From positions 5,608,484-5,672,483 of the forward strand of contig CM060847.1 in the NCBI GenBank assembly GCA_030737835.1: 64,000 bases of DNA, written 5' to 3'. This DNA comes from Acorus gramineus (taxonomy: Eukaryota; Streptophyta; Magnoliopsida; Acorales; Acoraceae). Below are positions 24,601 to 37,700 of the stretch, one piece after another; within the stretch, counting starts at the first letter, position 1; each line of letters begins with the position of its first letter. The notes below the pieces were generated by a model that saw only the letters and a program-made list of their open reading frames with translations, was not told the DNA's origin and searched no databases. The position numbers and the translations under genes were made by a program.

Positions 24601-27600
24601 ATGACATCCGAGGGAGCTGTATTTCTAGAATTAAAAGTTCCTTCAAGGGCAAGGCTGCGAGATGGATTTTGGAACTTCTTAGGGAAATATGGGTTCCGCC
24701 ATGGTGATGGTTCTCGTCGTCTTTTGCTTCCTTGTGAGGTGCTGTTTGAATCCTCTTTATGTGTACCATTTGGAAAACTCTTTTCAACTGCATTTTAACA
24801 TTGTCAAATTAGTTTTCATTGATTCATATGGAATTTTACCTTACTTTATGGGTTGCCATTTATTTTGATGTCTTGATTTAATGTTATGGTGATTTTTTTT
24901 TACTGTAACCAGCAGAATCCTCTGCTACTGTTTTTTTTATTTTCTTTTTTGTTCTTTGTTGTTTAAGGCTTTGTACCCCTTATTTCAATTTTAATGGAAT
25001 GTGGTGCTAGGTTCCAAAAAAAAAGCTGTTATGGTGGTTTTGGAATATATTAGTGTGCCATAGATCCCTCCCTATGCAGTTAGTTCATTCTTCATAATTG
25101 GTATCAGAATTATTTAAGGCTTTCATAATTGTTTAAGGCTTTGTTTCCTTTTAAAAAAAAATTGGTTCACTACATTTTAAAATAACCACATGTTAACTAC
25201 TTAACTAATTTGATCACTTGCCACGTTTGGAAATGCTGGTGAATTCACTTTTCAGCCTCTAACATGTGGTTTCCATTGGTTATTTCAGGCTCTTCAGATT
25301 TTGAGAGGAATTCCTGAAGACACCAAAAAAAGACTAGCTGGGAGAGGTTACTTCCCTCAAAATGGATTTATTTTGGAATGTCTTCCTGTGCCTCCAAATT
25401 GTTTATATGTTCCGGACACTTCTGATCAAATCAGCATCATGTCTTCAGTAAGATACTCATAATGTGCTTTTCTTTTCCTGATTGTGTGTTTTTAAATAAT
25501 GGCATGTCTGTAATCAGAAAAGTAACCTTTATTTTTTATGCTTTCAAGGACATATCCTTATCCATGCTTAAGAGAGTTCTTAATAAAGTTGAAGTCATTA
25601 AGCGCTCTCGCTCTGGTGCTCCAAATTTTGAGTCTCATGAAGTTGAGGCTAATGATTTGCAGCCAGCAATCGCACAATATATGCAGCTTAGAGGATCCAC
25701 AAAGGTGAAACATTGCAGTACGAAAGGACTCAGTGCTTGGGGGCCTTGCTGTTTCCATTGTTTTATTTGATTACCCTTATTCCCTATTAATATTTTTTTT
25801 TTTTTTTGGTTATTGTTAGTCTCCCAAGGATGTAATGGGAAGATATGGATTTGCAAAGGATGCGAGCAGATCTTCAACAAGAGTCTGGCTGGATAAAATA
25901 AAAACACTGTTTATCAGCAAGGGATCAGGATTCTCCTCCCGCGCAGTTATCACCGGTGATTCTTATAAAGGAATTGATGAAATTGGTTTGCCCTTGGAAA
26001 TTGCGCAAAAGATAACGTTTGAAGAGAGGGTTACTGTACATAACATGAAGCTTTTACAAGAATTGGTTGATAAGAGGTTGTGCATCACATACAGGGATGG
26101 ATTGTCGACATATGCTATTTCAGTAGGCTCCAAGGGACACACATACTTGAAAGTTGGTCAAATCGTAAACCGGCGAGTAATGGATGGTGACATTGTTTTC
26201 CTTAATAGGCCGCCGAGTACACATAAGCACTCACTTCAAGCATTTCAAGTATATATTCATGATGATCACACTGTCAAGATAAATCCACTTATTTGTTCTC
26301 CTCTAAGTGCGGATTTTGATGGTGACTGCATCCATTTATTTTATCCTCAGTCTCTTGCAGCAAGGGCAGAGGCTTTGGAGCTTTTTCATGTGGAACAACA
26401 GTTGCTATGCTCTCACAATGGAAGTCTCAACATTCAGCTTGCAAGTGATTCATTGCTTTCACTCAAATTAATGTTCAAGACACCATTCTTGAACAAAACA
26501 ACAGCGCAACAATTGGCTATGTATGTTTCACACACTCTACCTCGACCGGCTTTATTGAAAAACCGTCATTCGGGGCCATGTTGGACCATATTGCAAATCA
26601 TTCAGAGTGCTTTGCCCCAAAACCTTGACTGCTCTGGTGATCGTCATTTGATATGTGACAGTAATATACTCAGACTTGATTCTAGCAGGGACATGGTTCA
26701 GTCATCGTTTGCTGAAGTCCTTTCATCCATTTTCTTCAAAAAAGGTTCGAAGGAAGCACTTAAATTCATAAATATATTACAGCCATTGCTCATGGAGGTT
26801 TTATTTACGGATGGGTGCAGTATCAGCCTAAAGGATTTTGATGTCCCGAAGACTGCTGTGGAAGAAGTTAAGAAGAATTTTGAGGGAATTTCACCCGTCT
26901 TGGGTCACTTGAATTCGACGTACGATGAACATGTGCAAATTCAAGTGGAGAACTATCTGAAGGACATCAGATTGCCAATTGTGAGTTTCATTACGCAGCA
27001 GTCTGAATTGGGTAATCTTGTAGACTTCAAAAGTGATTCAGCTATTTTGAAGTTAGTTCAGCAGCTTGGATTCTTGGGCCTTCAACTGTTTGATAGGGGG
27101 AGGCTTTACACGAGGGTTTTGGTTGAAGATATGAGTTCTGACATCAAGAGAAAATATTTTGTCCGTGGGGTTGATCACCCGTTTGAGGCATTCGGCTTGA
27201 TTAAGAGCTCCTTTCTTCATGGGCTGAACCCATGCGAAGCTCTTGTGCATTCGATTTCTTCAAGAGAAGGCATTGTTCGGTCATCTAGAGGATTGACTGA
27301 ACCTGGAGTATTGTTTAAGAACTTAATGGCCATTCTTCGGGATGTGGTAATTTGTTATGATGGAACTGTTAGAAATATCTGCAGCAACATAATAATTCAA
27401 TTCAACTATGGGAAAGATGATGATGTGAATGCCTTGCCTGCTGGCGAACCTGTTGGGGTCTTAGCTGCCACTGCAATATCCAATCCTGCTTATAAGGCAG
27501 TTCTAGATTCTTCACCAAGCAATAGCTCGTCATGGGACTTAATGAAGGTAATAGCTATGTTGACTGTTATTTGCAGTTTCTTATATTTCTGGTATTGACA

Positions 27601-28734
27601 TATTCTGATGTTTCAAATAGTGTTTGAAATATTTGCTCATAACTTCCACACAAGTGCAGGAAATACTGCTCTGCAAAGTTATCTTTAAGAATGATCTTGT
27701 TGACCGGAGGGTGATCCTTTACTTGAATGACTGTTATTGTGGGAGAAAGTACTGCAAGGAAAATGCAGCATATTCTGTCTTGAATTGCTTGAAAAGAGTT
27801 ACTTTGAAGGACATTGCTGTTGACTTTGCAATAGAGTAAGTTATATTCATCCTCTGGAATTTAGTGGTTGTGTTGTATTTTTTTGTAGTTATATGTGATA
27901 GACCTTTTGTTACTTGTTGGGCACTCTCTATTTATATTTGCAGTTATTCTTTTCAACACTTCTTTGTCATGTATCTAGTTTCCACAGTATTACCCTTCTG
28001 ATCTTTTTTGCATAGCCTGCTGTTGGAATAAAACACTCAAGAAGAAACCTGCAATTTTGGCATAGATCTGGTAGACACAAAGTTGCTGGCAAAGTATATC
28101 TAAGACATAATTGATAAATGAGTGGCATATCTTTCTTATTTAGTTAGGGTTACTTCCATGATTCTTTTGAGTAGCTGCAAAGGTTAACTGTGTTTTGAAT
28201 TTAGGGAGGCAGCACATGCAGTTCACAGGGATTTGGGCTATTGGCTATTCCATTATTGGATCTAGTGCATGTATTTTTTTTCTAACTAAAGCTAGCTGTT
28301 GTTATTAGGGCACTCTGAGGGCTAGTTTTGCAAGTGGATGAGTTTTTTAGGATAAATTATCCTAATTTTAAAGAACAAAAAGTCTATCAAATTTTTTCTA
28401 TTCACATTTGTCAAATCCGGTGCAAAAGAGGGTATGAATGTTATTCTAGCCTTTAGGTGGAATATCCCCATTTTCATTTCAAATCATACAACTATCTGTG
28501 CTCTATTCGGAATTTTTTTTATAACAAATGGGATAAGTTGTTCTCCAACCACTTATCCCCTAGTCAAACTAGACCTCAAGTGCGTTTTCTTAGACCATTG
28601 ATGAGGGTATGCCCCGATTTGGTGGGGCCTTCGTATCTCTTTTTACTTTTCTTTCCATATATTTTCTTAGGAGATCTCTCCTCTTCTATTTTTCGGGGGC
28701 ATTTTTATAAATAAATGATCCAAATTCCTTCTCA

Positions 28735-28771
<37 letters not shown>

Positions 28772-31700
28772 TTGCAGTATCTTAGGCTCCTTAGGTTTGG
28801 CTTACAGCAGCCTGATTAATACCTAGCAACACTGAATAAATTTTCTGGTGATATGCCATCTATCTTGCTCTCAAGAATTGGTGTTATGATTACTAAATCC
28901 CTGGTAGTAAAATTCATGTCTCGGCTGAGAAGATTTTCATATCTCAGAGTGGGGAGGTTTTTTGTTGAGTGGGGCATAATGTGAGTGGCTGGATGAGGTT
29001 AGGCACACCTATAGTGTCTTCCACATCCTCCTCCTGGATTTCATTTTTCCTAGTATTCTTTGTTTATCTTTATTAATATATTTGGTGAACATCGCCCATC
29101 GTCCTCTTCAAAAAGTTCATGGAACACTGTTTTAAAGCTTTTTATGTAGACGAACTATTTCTTTAAGCTAGAAGTGGAAATGATGGCATGATTATCAATG
29201 GAACCATAAAATTTATCAATTTTATTAATATATATAAATGAAAAATCTATACGCTTCCAAAAAAACATGTTTTCCTGTAAAAACATTACCAGTATTCTGT
29301 TGAATGCTCTTATCATCTGTTCCCTTTCAATTCTGAAAGGAGACACGTTTCTCATCTATCTTATCTCAAATCTTATGTGACCCTGCTCGTGGAACCACAT
29401 CTGGCACTGTATTTCCTGTCTGATTTGAATGTGAAGCAAAGCGTATATATTGGTAATATTAATATATCTAGCAATGCTACGTTACTGAACATGAAAACTG
29501 GGAAAATTGAGTCGATTGTGAACATGTTTTTGTGTTCTGATTAATATGGAGGTGTACTGGCAAATATCATTGGGCATTGCCATCCACATATGTCCCAGCT
29601 GACATGGTATCTATCTGCCCATTCATATATAATGTATTATATATACCATGCCTCAGTTGATAACATAAATGTTGCTATGATACATATTGAAAAGAATTCT
29701 CCATGTGACTATTACTTTTGGGATATGAAATTAAAAATGTAGATCGACACTAGTGACATTTGAGGAGAAAATGCAACAATATATTACTCAAAATTTGAAA
29801 TTCCTTGTGAAGTTAAATATCCATAGCTGGTTCCAAAATGAACCTGAAGCTGATATTTTTGAAGTCAAATAAATCTTTTAATAATAAATGATACTATGAT
29901 TTAAACCCAGATAAAATCGAAAGTAGAATTTTGATATATAATCACACTTTGTAATTATAATTTAATATTTTATAATCACCCAATCTACATGATCTCTACT
30001 TGTTCATATTGTATGTCTCACAAATACTGGAGAGGACCGTGCATCAGATCTAACTCAACGACATATCTGATTATACATAATTTTATTTATATTCGTATTT
30101 AAGGTCTGAAATAATATTCTTATCACCCATCCTGTACAAGTGGCAATGTTTCTCTTGTTACATTACTAAGTGAATGTCATATGTCCTTTCTTATCTTGTT
30201 GGCTTTACAACTTGAATAACAACAAATCCTTTACCCCAACAATTCAGGGTCAGCTAAACATTTTTTATTAGTTCTTGATAATTTGGTTTCCTTGCATAAA
30301 TTTACAAACTGAGCATTTCTGTTGAAGTGAATTATATCCCCCAATACTTTCTGCTCTATGTTCACTGTTTCATATTTGGTTATGTATGATGGATATATAC
30401 CATACACAACAAATGAAAGCAGTAAACTTCTTTTCTCTGTGGAGAGAAGGGATACTCTGCTTTAATCATTTTTATTATTTACTGATTTGTTCTTTTCATC
30501 TGTGTGTTTGTGTTTTCTCTTTTTGTGCGAGGGATAAAATTGTGTGCATTTTTTTTTGCGAGAGAAAGGCCACTATGTTGAAATTCATTCTTGATATTTA
30601 CCTTTTCTTGGCAACATTAGTTTCTGTGTAAAATTAACTCATGATAGAAAGCGTCAACGATATGATGAAATTTCGAGCAATCTTAAACTAGCCTTTTTTA
30701 ATGCTTTGCTCTTGAGTTGTGTCTTCATTCCACTAAGTTGCAATTTATTTTTTCCATTTGAAATGAACGCAGCACCACTTAAAGCTGTCCCTAATGCTAG
30801 ACAGCATTTAATCATCAGTTTCTTATTTTATAAGGCATTTGTTTGTTATATTTACTCATCTCGGTCATTTTTATCCCGAAAACCTTTCCCATCATGATTA
30901 ACAGAATCTATTCATATATTTCACTTTTGCTGGCTGAAAAGCACTGTCACTAGTGGTTTTTTATGTTTAGGTACCGGAAAGAGCTCAATTTATCAGAAGG
31001 CTCAGAGTTTACTTCGGGCCTTGTTGGTCATATTCATCTTGACAAGGTTATGTTCATTTTTCATTTTAAGTTTTCTTCATTATTCTCCATCCGCCATCAC
31101 TTATTTCTGATGATGCCACTGACTCATGCTATGCTGAACAGGTTAAATTAAATGGATTAAACCGTAATATGGATGAAATTCACAAGGCTTGTCAAGCAGT
31201 TCTTGATTCATATGCAAAGAAGAAGAAAAACCAGTTTTCTCAATTCTTTAGGAGACTGTTTCTTGCTTCCAGGTTTGTTTGTATGGTCAAATTAATTGAA
31301 AATAATGTTTTCTTAAAAAAATTAGAAATAATGTTGGATTTTATATTTGTTCGACTTAGTATTTAGTGTTTTCTGCTTTAGGGAACTGATTATAAAAATA
31401 TACAAGTACTTTGATATTTTATTCCATTGGGAACATATTAGGATCTGCCCGCTGACTTTATAGAAATAGTTTCTTGGGCACATGTTTTCTGTCTTCAATC
31501 AATAAAGGTTTATAATGCAACTGGATTAAATGAAGGTTAACCATAAAAAATCATCAGGGATGTCAAATAATGGAAAATTATTTAACTCTGAGAGAAATAA
31601 CATAAAGCTAACAGATAAAGCTGGAATTGTTTATGTTTTTAGTTTAACTCATCACTCATTTTCCAAGATGTAGGCCAGTGTAAAATAAGTCAAAACTCTA

Positions 31701-34700
31701 AATATTGAAGAAGGAATTTTAGTCATTTCCTTTACTCTTTTTTTTTTCTTGGTGACGAGGAACCCAGACATCAGTTGTGAAAACCCTGGATGCACAAAAT
31801 CTCCCACAAACTCTGTGCATCAGCTAATCCCGGGGGGCTTCGAGACCTATGGGAGTGAACCCATGACTCTAGCGAAAGAGTCAGCACAGTGTGGATTATT
31901 GCTTTACCATCATAAATCATGAAATCCATACTTCCTTTGTGTTCTTATCTGTTATGTACTTATAGTATGCTTGATTGTGGGAACACCACCTGGACTCTAT
32001 TGGTTCACAGAGGAAAACTCCAAATAGGTCTAGAGATGAGGCATGTCCCGGTAAAATAGAAAGAAACGGAAAGCAAAGAAATGAGAAACTAATAGAAAAT
32101 AGCCCTAAGAACACAAAGGTTCATTGAGGCTCCCACATTGTGTTTGCAGTTAATGAGTGTGGTTTCTTATGATGCATTAATTTTGGAGAATTGCCCTATT
32201 GATTGGTATAGGTTGTCTTATTCCCCCTAGAACATATGAAAAGAACCATGCACAAAACATCCTTCCCAGTTATAGATAAGTGGGGTTGTTCACTTGGATT
32301 GTAAGATGGTCATGTTTTGGTTCTTGATCCGCTGTTAGGGGCCATTATATGCTCATGATTTTTTTATATGTGTTTTTATTGGTTGGTTTTATTTTTCCAA
32401 CTTAAAATGTTTAACACTTTGTTTTCTGCTTAGACTTTTGATAGTAATTGCCACCAAGGCTTTTTCAAAATTAGTGTTGAAAATGAAAGATTTAGATCTT
32501 TTACATGCGTGAAAGATTGGTTAGTTTTGCATTCCTTTCTCCTTTAATATTCTTATGAAATTTCTTCTCCAGTTTGTTCTACGAACTGGAGAGTGGAGGG
32601 AATCTGAGTGGTTTGTTGTCCTTGCCATTTATCAATGAGATTTCTTTTTTAGTAGGTTTATTGATATGTTTACTTTTAATTTTACAAGCTCTGTGTTTGT
32701 ATTGTTCTGTTTTCTTTCTATTAAATGTTATATATTCTTTTTTGCAGTGAGTGCTGTTGCTTTCATCATGCGTGTGGTGAAAAGTTGTCTCAGTGGCCAT
32801 GTCTGCAGTTTTACTACTATGACCCCAGTGGGGAACTGCATGGAGATTCTCTGGAGGGGATTCTAAAGATTATGGTTAATACAGTTGGCCCAATTTTATT
32901 AGATACAATTGCTAAAGGTAACTCTATAAAGCCTTCCTAATTGTGCAGTTTAATCATTGAAGCATCCTGGTTTATTATTAGATATGAGCTATTGTGTGTC
33001 CACCTGTTTTGGTACATACTCTATAAAGCCCTCCTAATTATGCAATTTATTTATTGAATCATCCTGGTTAATTATTAGATGTGAGCTATTGTGTGTCCAT
33101 GTCTTGGTACACATTTGTTAGGATGACCTGGTCTCATTGCGTGGCACTTCTGGTCAATTTCTCCAAATGTCCTCACTGCTGTGTAGGTGTGTCTATGATA
33201 CACCTGATCAAGTTTCCCTTGATCATGACATCCAGATATCTCCTCAATGGCCTGAGTGCGCCTGATCAAGTTGCCCAGGACTGCTCGGTTTTGTTGTCCG
33301 ATCCCCTTGTTTGGGCGTGTCCCTTGCCCGATTATGTTCTTGCATTCGTGTATGTCATCCTGCCCAGACGTACTCACAAATCTGCGCAAGCGCGCGCTCC
33401 TTGGTGCGCCCCACATGTTTCTTCCTGTATTAGACATGTGAGGGTGTGACAGCTACTTTGATGACTCATTCATTAGGCCATCAATTCGCAGTCAAGACAA
33501 AATATTGTTTTGGAACTGTTGATTGATTGTTTTGTTTCTGTTTATTTTCTACAGTGTTTTTTTTTCTCTGTGACATTGATGTCAAATAAATTATGCAGGT
33601 GACAGTCGAGTATATTCAGCGAATATCATCTGGATTTCTTCTGATTCTCCGACCTGGGTCAGAAACCCATCGAAGGCAGCAAAGGGTGACCTAGCTCTTG
33701 AAGTTATTATTGATAAAGATGAAGTAAAAAGGAGTGGTGATGCCTGGAGAACTGCGTTGGATTGTTGCTTACCGGTGCTGCACTTGATTGACACCAGCCG
33801 GTCGATTCCTTATGGAATCCAACAAATTCAAGATCTACTTGGCATTTCATGTAGTTTTGACGAATCAATTCAGGTAAATGCTATGTATATAGTTGTAAAT
33901 AATTCATGCTTGTAATATATATAATGGAAAGCACATTTAATCAATACTCTACTATATGTCATATGTGATGTATCAAATTTGTCATGCAATATATATTTTT
34001 ATATTACAGCTTATAAGCAATTCCAATTGCATTGTTACGTGGAATGCTTATGCTTGTGAGTTGGGAGGAACAAGGAATTCTGGGCAAGGTTCTGCTCTTC
34101 ATGTATCAAATGGCTTTTATATAGCTTTTGGCCTATAATATGCGTTCTGTAGACCAATAAAAATTATGTGGTCACTTTTCTTCTCTCATTTTTCCATTAA
34201 TCACCATAACAAGTAATAATATCTGTATCTGGCATGCTGGCATAATATGTTTGATTGCTCTCACTGGGTTTCATAGTATAACTCATGAATTTTATTCAAT
34301 GATAGTTTGTGTAGTCCTATATGTTTCTTTTGTTCCTGTATATAGAAACTAAATTGCTTTATCTCCATTCATCAGTACTTGGGTTTTTACTATCACTTTA
34401 AACAACTTTGCTAAATATGTTATTCTCATCTCCAGAACACTTTCAGACTTCAACAGGAATATCATCTTGTCAGCAGATTTTCCAGTTCTCTTCTTTAAAG
34501 CATCTTTATCTTCAATACTTAATATTTTTAACTTTCCTTTACTGTTTATGTCTATGTTTAAATTCTTTGTATTCTTCATGATTTAATAGTTTGCTAAAAT
34601 AGTTTTGGGTTTTTTGCATGTATACCATTCAAAAATATGATATTTATTTTTATACCACTCCAAATAACGTAATTACTAATATCATTGCAATATGTAGAAA

Positions 34701-37700
34701 TTATGCATATTTATCATCCTAGTTAACTTCTATCCACATTTCTATTAAACTTGTTAAAATCTTAAAGAATTGGCCAAATTACCCTTTTTTTTATTTTGCA
34801 TATAAAATTATTTTGCTAAGCCCTTGCTTGGGTAGCGACATTAGCTATTTCGATATAGATAACTATTCTATGATAGCTATACTAGTGGAATAAGCCATTT
34901 TCTGTTTGGTTGTGTTTTTAGTTATTTTCGTTGGGAAACATAATAATAAAGTTATTTTTAGGGGTTTCTTGGAATAAGATTCTCTTATATTTCTTTCAAA
35001 AAAAAAAAAAACATAATAATATAGTTTTTGTTGGTTTTCCACTACCCAAACAGGCCACAAGATAATGTAAAGAGACATTTTTTTTCGCTGTTATTGAACC
35101 CTGCACCTATTGGTCCATTGGGGGAAAATATTGGGAACCCTAATTAATGGATCAAAATAAGGTTTGAAAATCACCTTTGGAGTCTGTTCAGATTTTCACT
35201 GTTTGATCTCCAAAATCAAAACCTGATTTATTGGGTCTTTTGAAATACAAGGAATCCTCATATGTATCATAAGTTATCCAGTTGAATTCTAAACTATCGT
35301 TTAAGAAATTGGTTCATTTTGATTGATATGTGTGACACTATTCCGTATGACCAAAAATGATTTCTTTTTGACATATTGGACCATTTTGGTAATCTGGAAA
35401 TTAATTTGAGATCATCTGATTTTCTGTGACATGACCATTCTTTAACCCCCCCGTTTGGGGTGTGACATAGGGTTATTCGCCCTTGATAGCTATACTGGGA
35501 TAGATAACAATTCATGTTGAATAGGTAAATTTCTGTTTGGTTGTCTTTTCTGTTATTCTCTCATTGGGAAACGTAAAATTGATCTTTTTGTTGTTTGGTT
35601 CACCTTGGATAAAGTAAGGATAAGTGGTAGATAAGAGATGGATAAGAGTTTATGACTTTTTAAATGACAACTATACCCTTGCATAAATTATTTGTGTTTG
35701 GGAATAAGTATGAGAGATGTGTGTGATATGATAGATGTGACAGTTTTTGGAATGTGTGCAGAGAGTGTTAGGCTAGATAAAATTTTTAAAATGACAGAAA
35801 AGGATATTTTTATCCATTGGTATAGATAAGCCTTGATAAGCAATTCCATCATTTTCTTAGAATAGTTATCAGGCCTTATCCTAGCTTATACAGACATAGC
35901 TATCAAGGTTTATTCTTGTCAAACAAACAGCTGTTTGGGGGCTATTCTAATGTATTCTCCCCTATCCATTGTTTATGTTCCACCCCAAACGGGGGGTAAG
36001 AGTGGGCATTCAATATTTATCTGCATTACCCATCCATAATGTGTGATCTGATGTGCGGGCTAGAAAATCCCTCGGTGGTTGGATTTGAACTTTTTAGAAA
36101 ACATAAATTGTGGAACAATGTGGTTGAATCATATGTGCATTTTGAGCAGTGAAATGCATAACTTCTGTAAAGAGCTGGATAGAGAGCATACAGATAGGGT
36201 ATCACGGATCCTCAGCCCTAGGAATAACTTTCTGTGAAGTGCTTTTTAGTCTGATTGAGAAAAAGGTCGCCCGGATCATTTGTGCGGGTATCACGGATCC
36301 TCAGCCCTAGGAATAACTTTTCTGTAAAGTGCTTTTTAGTTTGATTGAGAAAAAGGTCGCCCGGATCATTTGTGCATGACTTCAAAATACAAAAATGTAT
36401 GGGGGACTAATGTACCTCTCAAGGTGTAGGGGTTTTGTGGTTGGTATGCCCAGAAGAGGCTTATGACAAAGGTGTGGTGAATGGGAAACGGGTTTCCATT
36501 ACTTGCATTCTTTCTGGTAATTACAATGAAACAGTTCAACACCCATTCTTCACTGCCTATTTGTTTTATACAAATGTGGTGTAAGCTGGGGGAGGCGACA
36601 TGGATGATCAGAAGCTTAACCTGGACTGTGGGAATCCAGGAAAAGAGCGAGGAAAAAGGTTATGAGCATATAGGCAAAGGTTTTTCTCTTATCCTTATTC
36701 CAGTAGGGTGCTGGGCTGTTTAATTGACAAGGAACGAGGTAACTTTAAATAACATTAACCCCCTATTTCGAAAGCATTTGGGACCGTGCAGTCAGATTTA
36801 TCAAGGACTCGGCTACTCATTGTGTGTGGGAACTAAGTATGCTCTGTAGAGAAGGAATTGGAAATTAGTGGATGGTGGCTGGTGCTGGTGGCTTGGTTTT
36901 GTTTCACCAGTAGACCTCTCATTTACTGGTTTTTCTTTTTCGTTAATTTAATTTTTCCTTTTATTTGGAGTAGTACTCCAATTTAGTTAATGAATTTGGT
37001 GGTAGGATTCCTATCAGTTCTAAAAAAATGCATAATTTCTATGAGTCTGTTGTAAAAAACATCTCTAACTGAAAAGTCATTAACAAAGTTTGCCTGTGAC
37101 AATATGGTCCTCCATTACGTATGCAACTATACTTTCCTGTCATGTTCATTAGGTGGGCATGATTTGTTCTTGAATTTTATTAATATTACGTGGATCCTTG
37201 TATGCCTTCAAAACACTTGAGCAGCTGCATTTTCTTGGAAATTTTATGTCTCCCCACCAAAAAAAATAGAAAAAAACACTCACTTCTCAGTTTGTGGTGA
37301 ATAGTATCAGCAGGCTTATTGATTCATCTGCTGCATTTCGTACGGAATTTAGCATTTTTTCCTTCTCTTCCATTTTTACGGTTGGTCTATCCAAGAGTTC
37401 ATTCAAAATGGCACATTTTTTCTCTTCTCTTCTCCCTTCTCTTCTTCCATTTTTACTTTTCCTCTACTTGTTGCCAAAATTGTTCTTTATTGCACAATTT
37501 TTTGAGGTATTTGTTAGGTAGCTGCCTGTTTCACTTTTTCAATGCTTATTGAAGGTGTTTCTATCTGCTGCTTTGTAGCGTCTCTCATCCATAAAGACGA
37601 TCATGAAAGGTGTACTTAAAGAGCATCTTATACTTGTGGCAAATAGTATGACATGCACCGGTAATCTCATTGGATTCAATGCCAGTGGCTACAGGGCACT

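Noticed and set aside
33075-33449. Overlapping frames of about 120 residues on both strands in NRPE1 intron 12
   Set aside because: They follow from the GC-richer LTR-like block; no protein family is recognisable and the host intron is spliced out.
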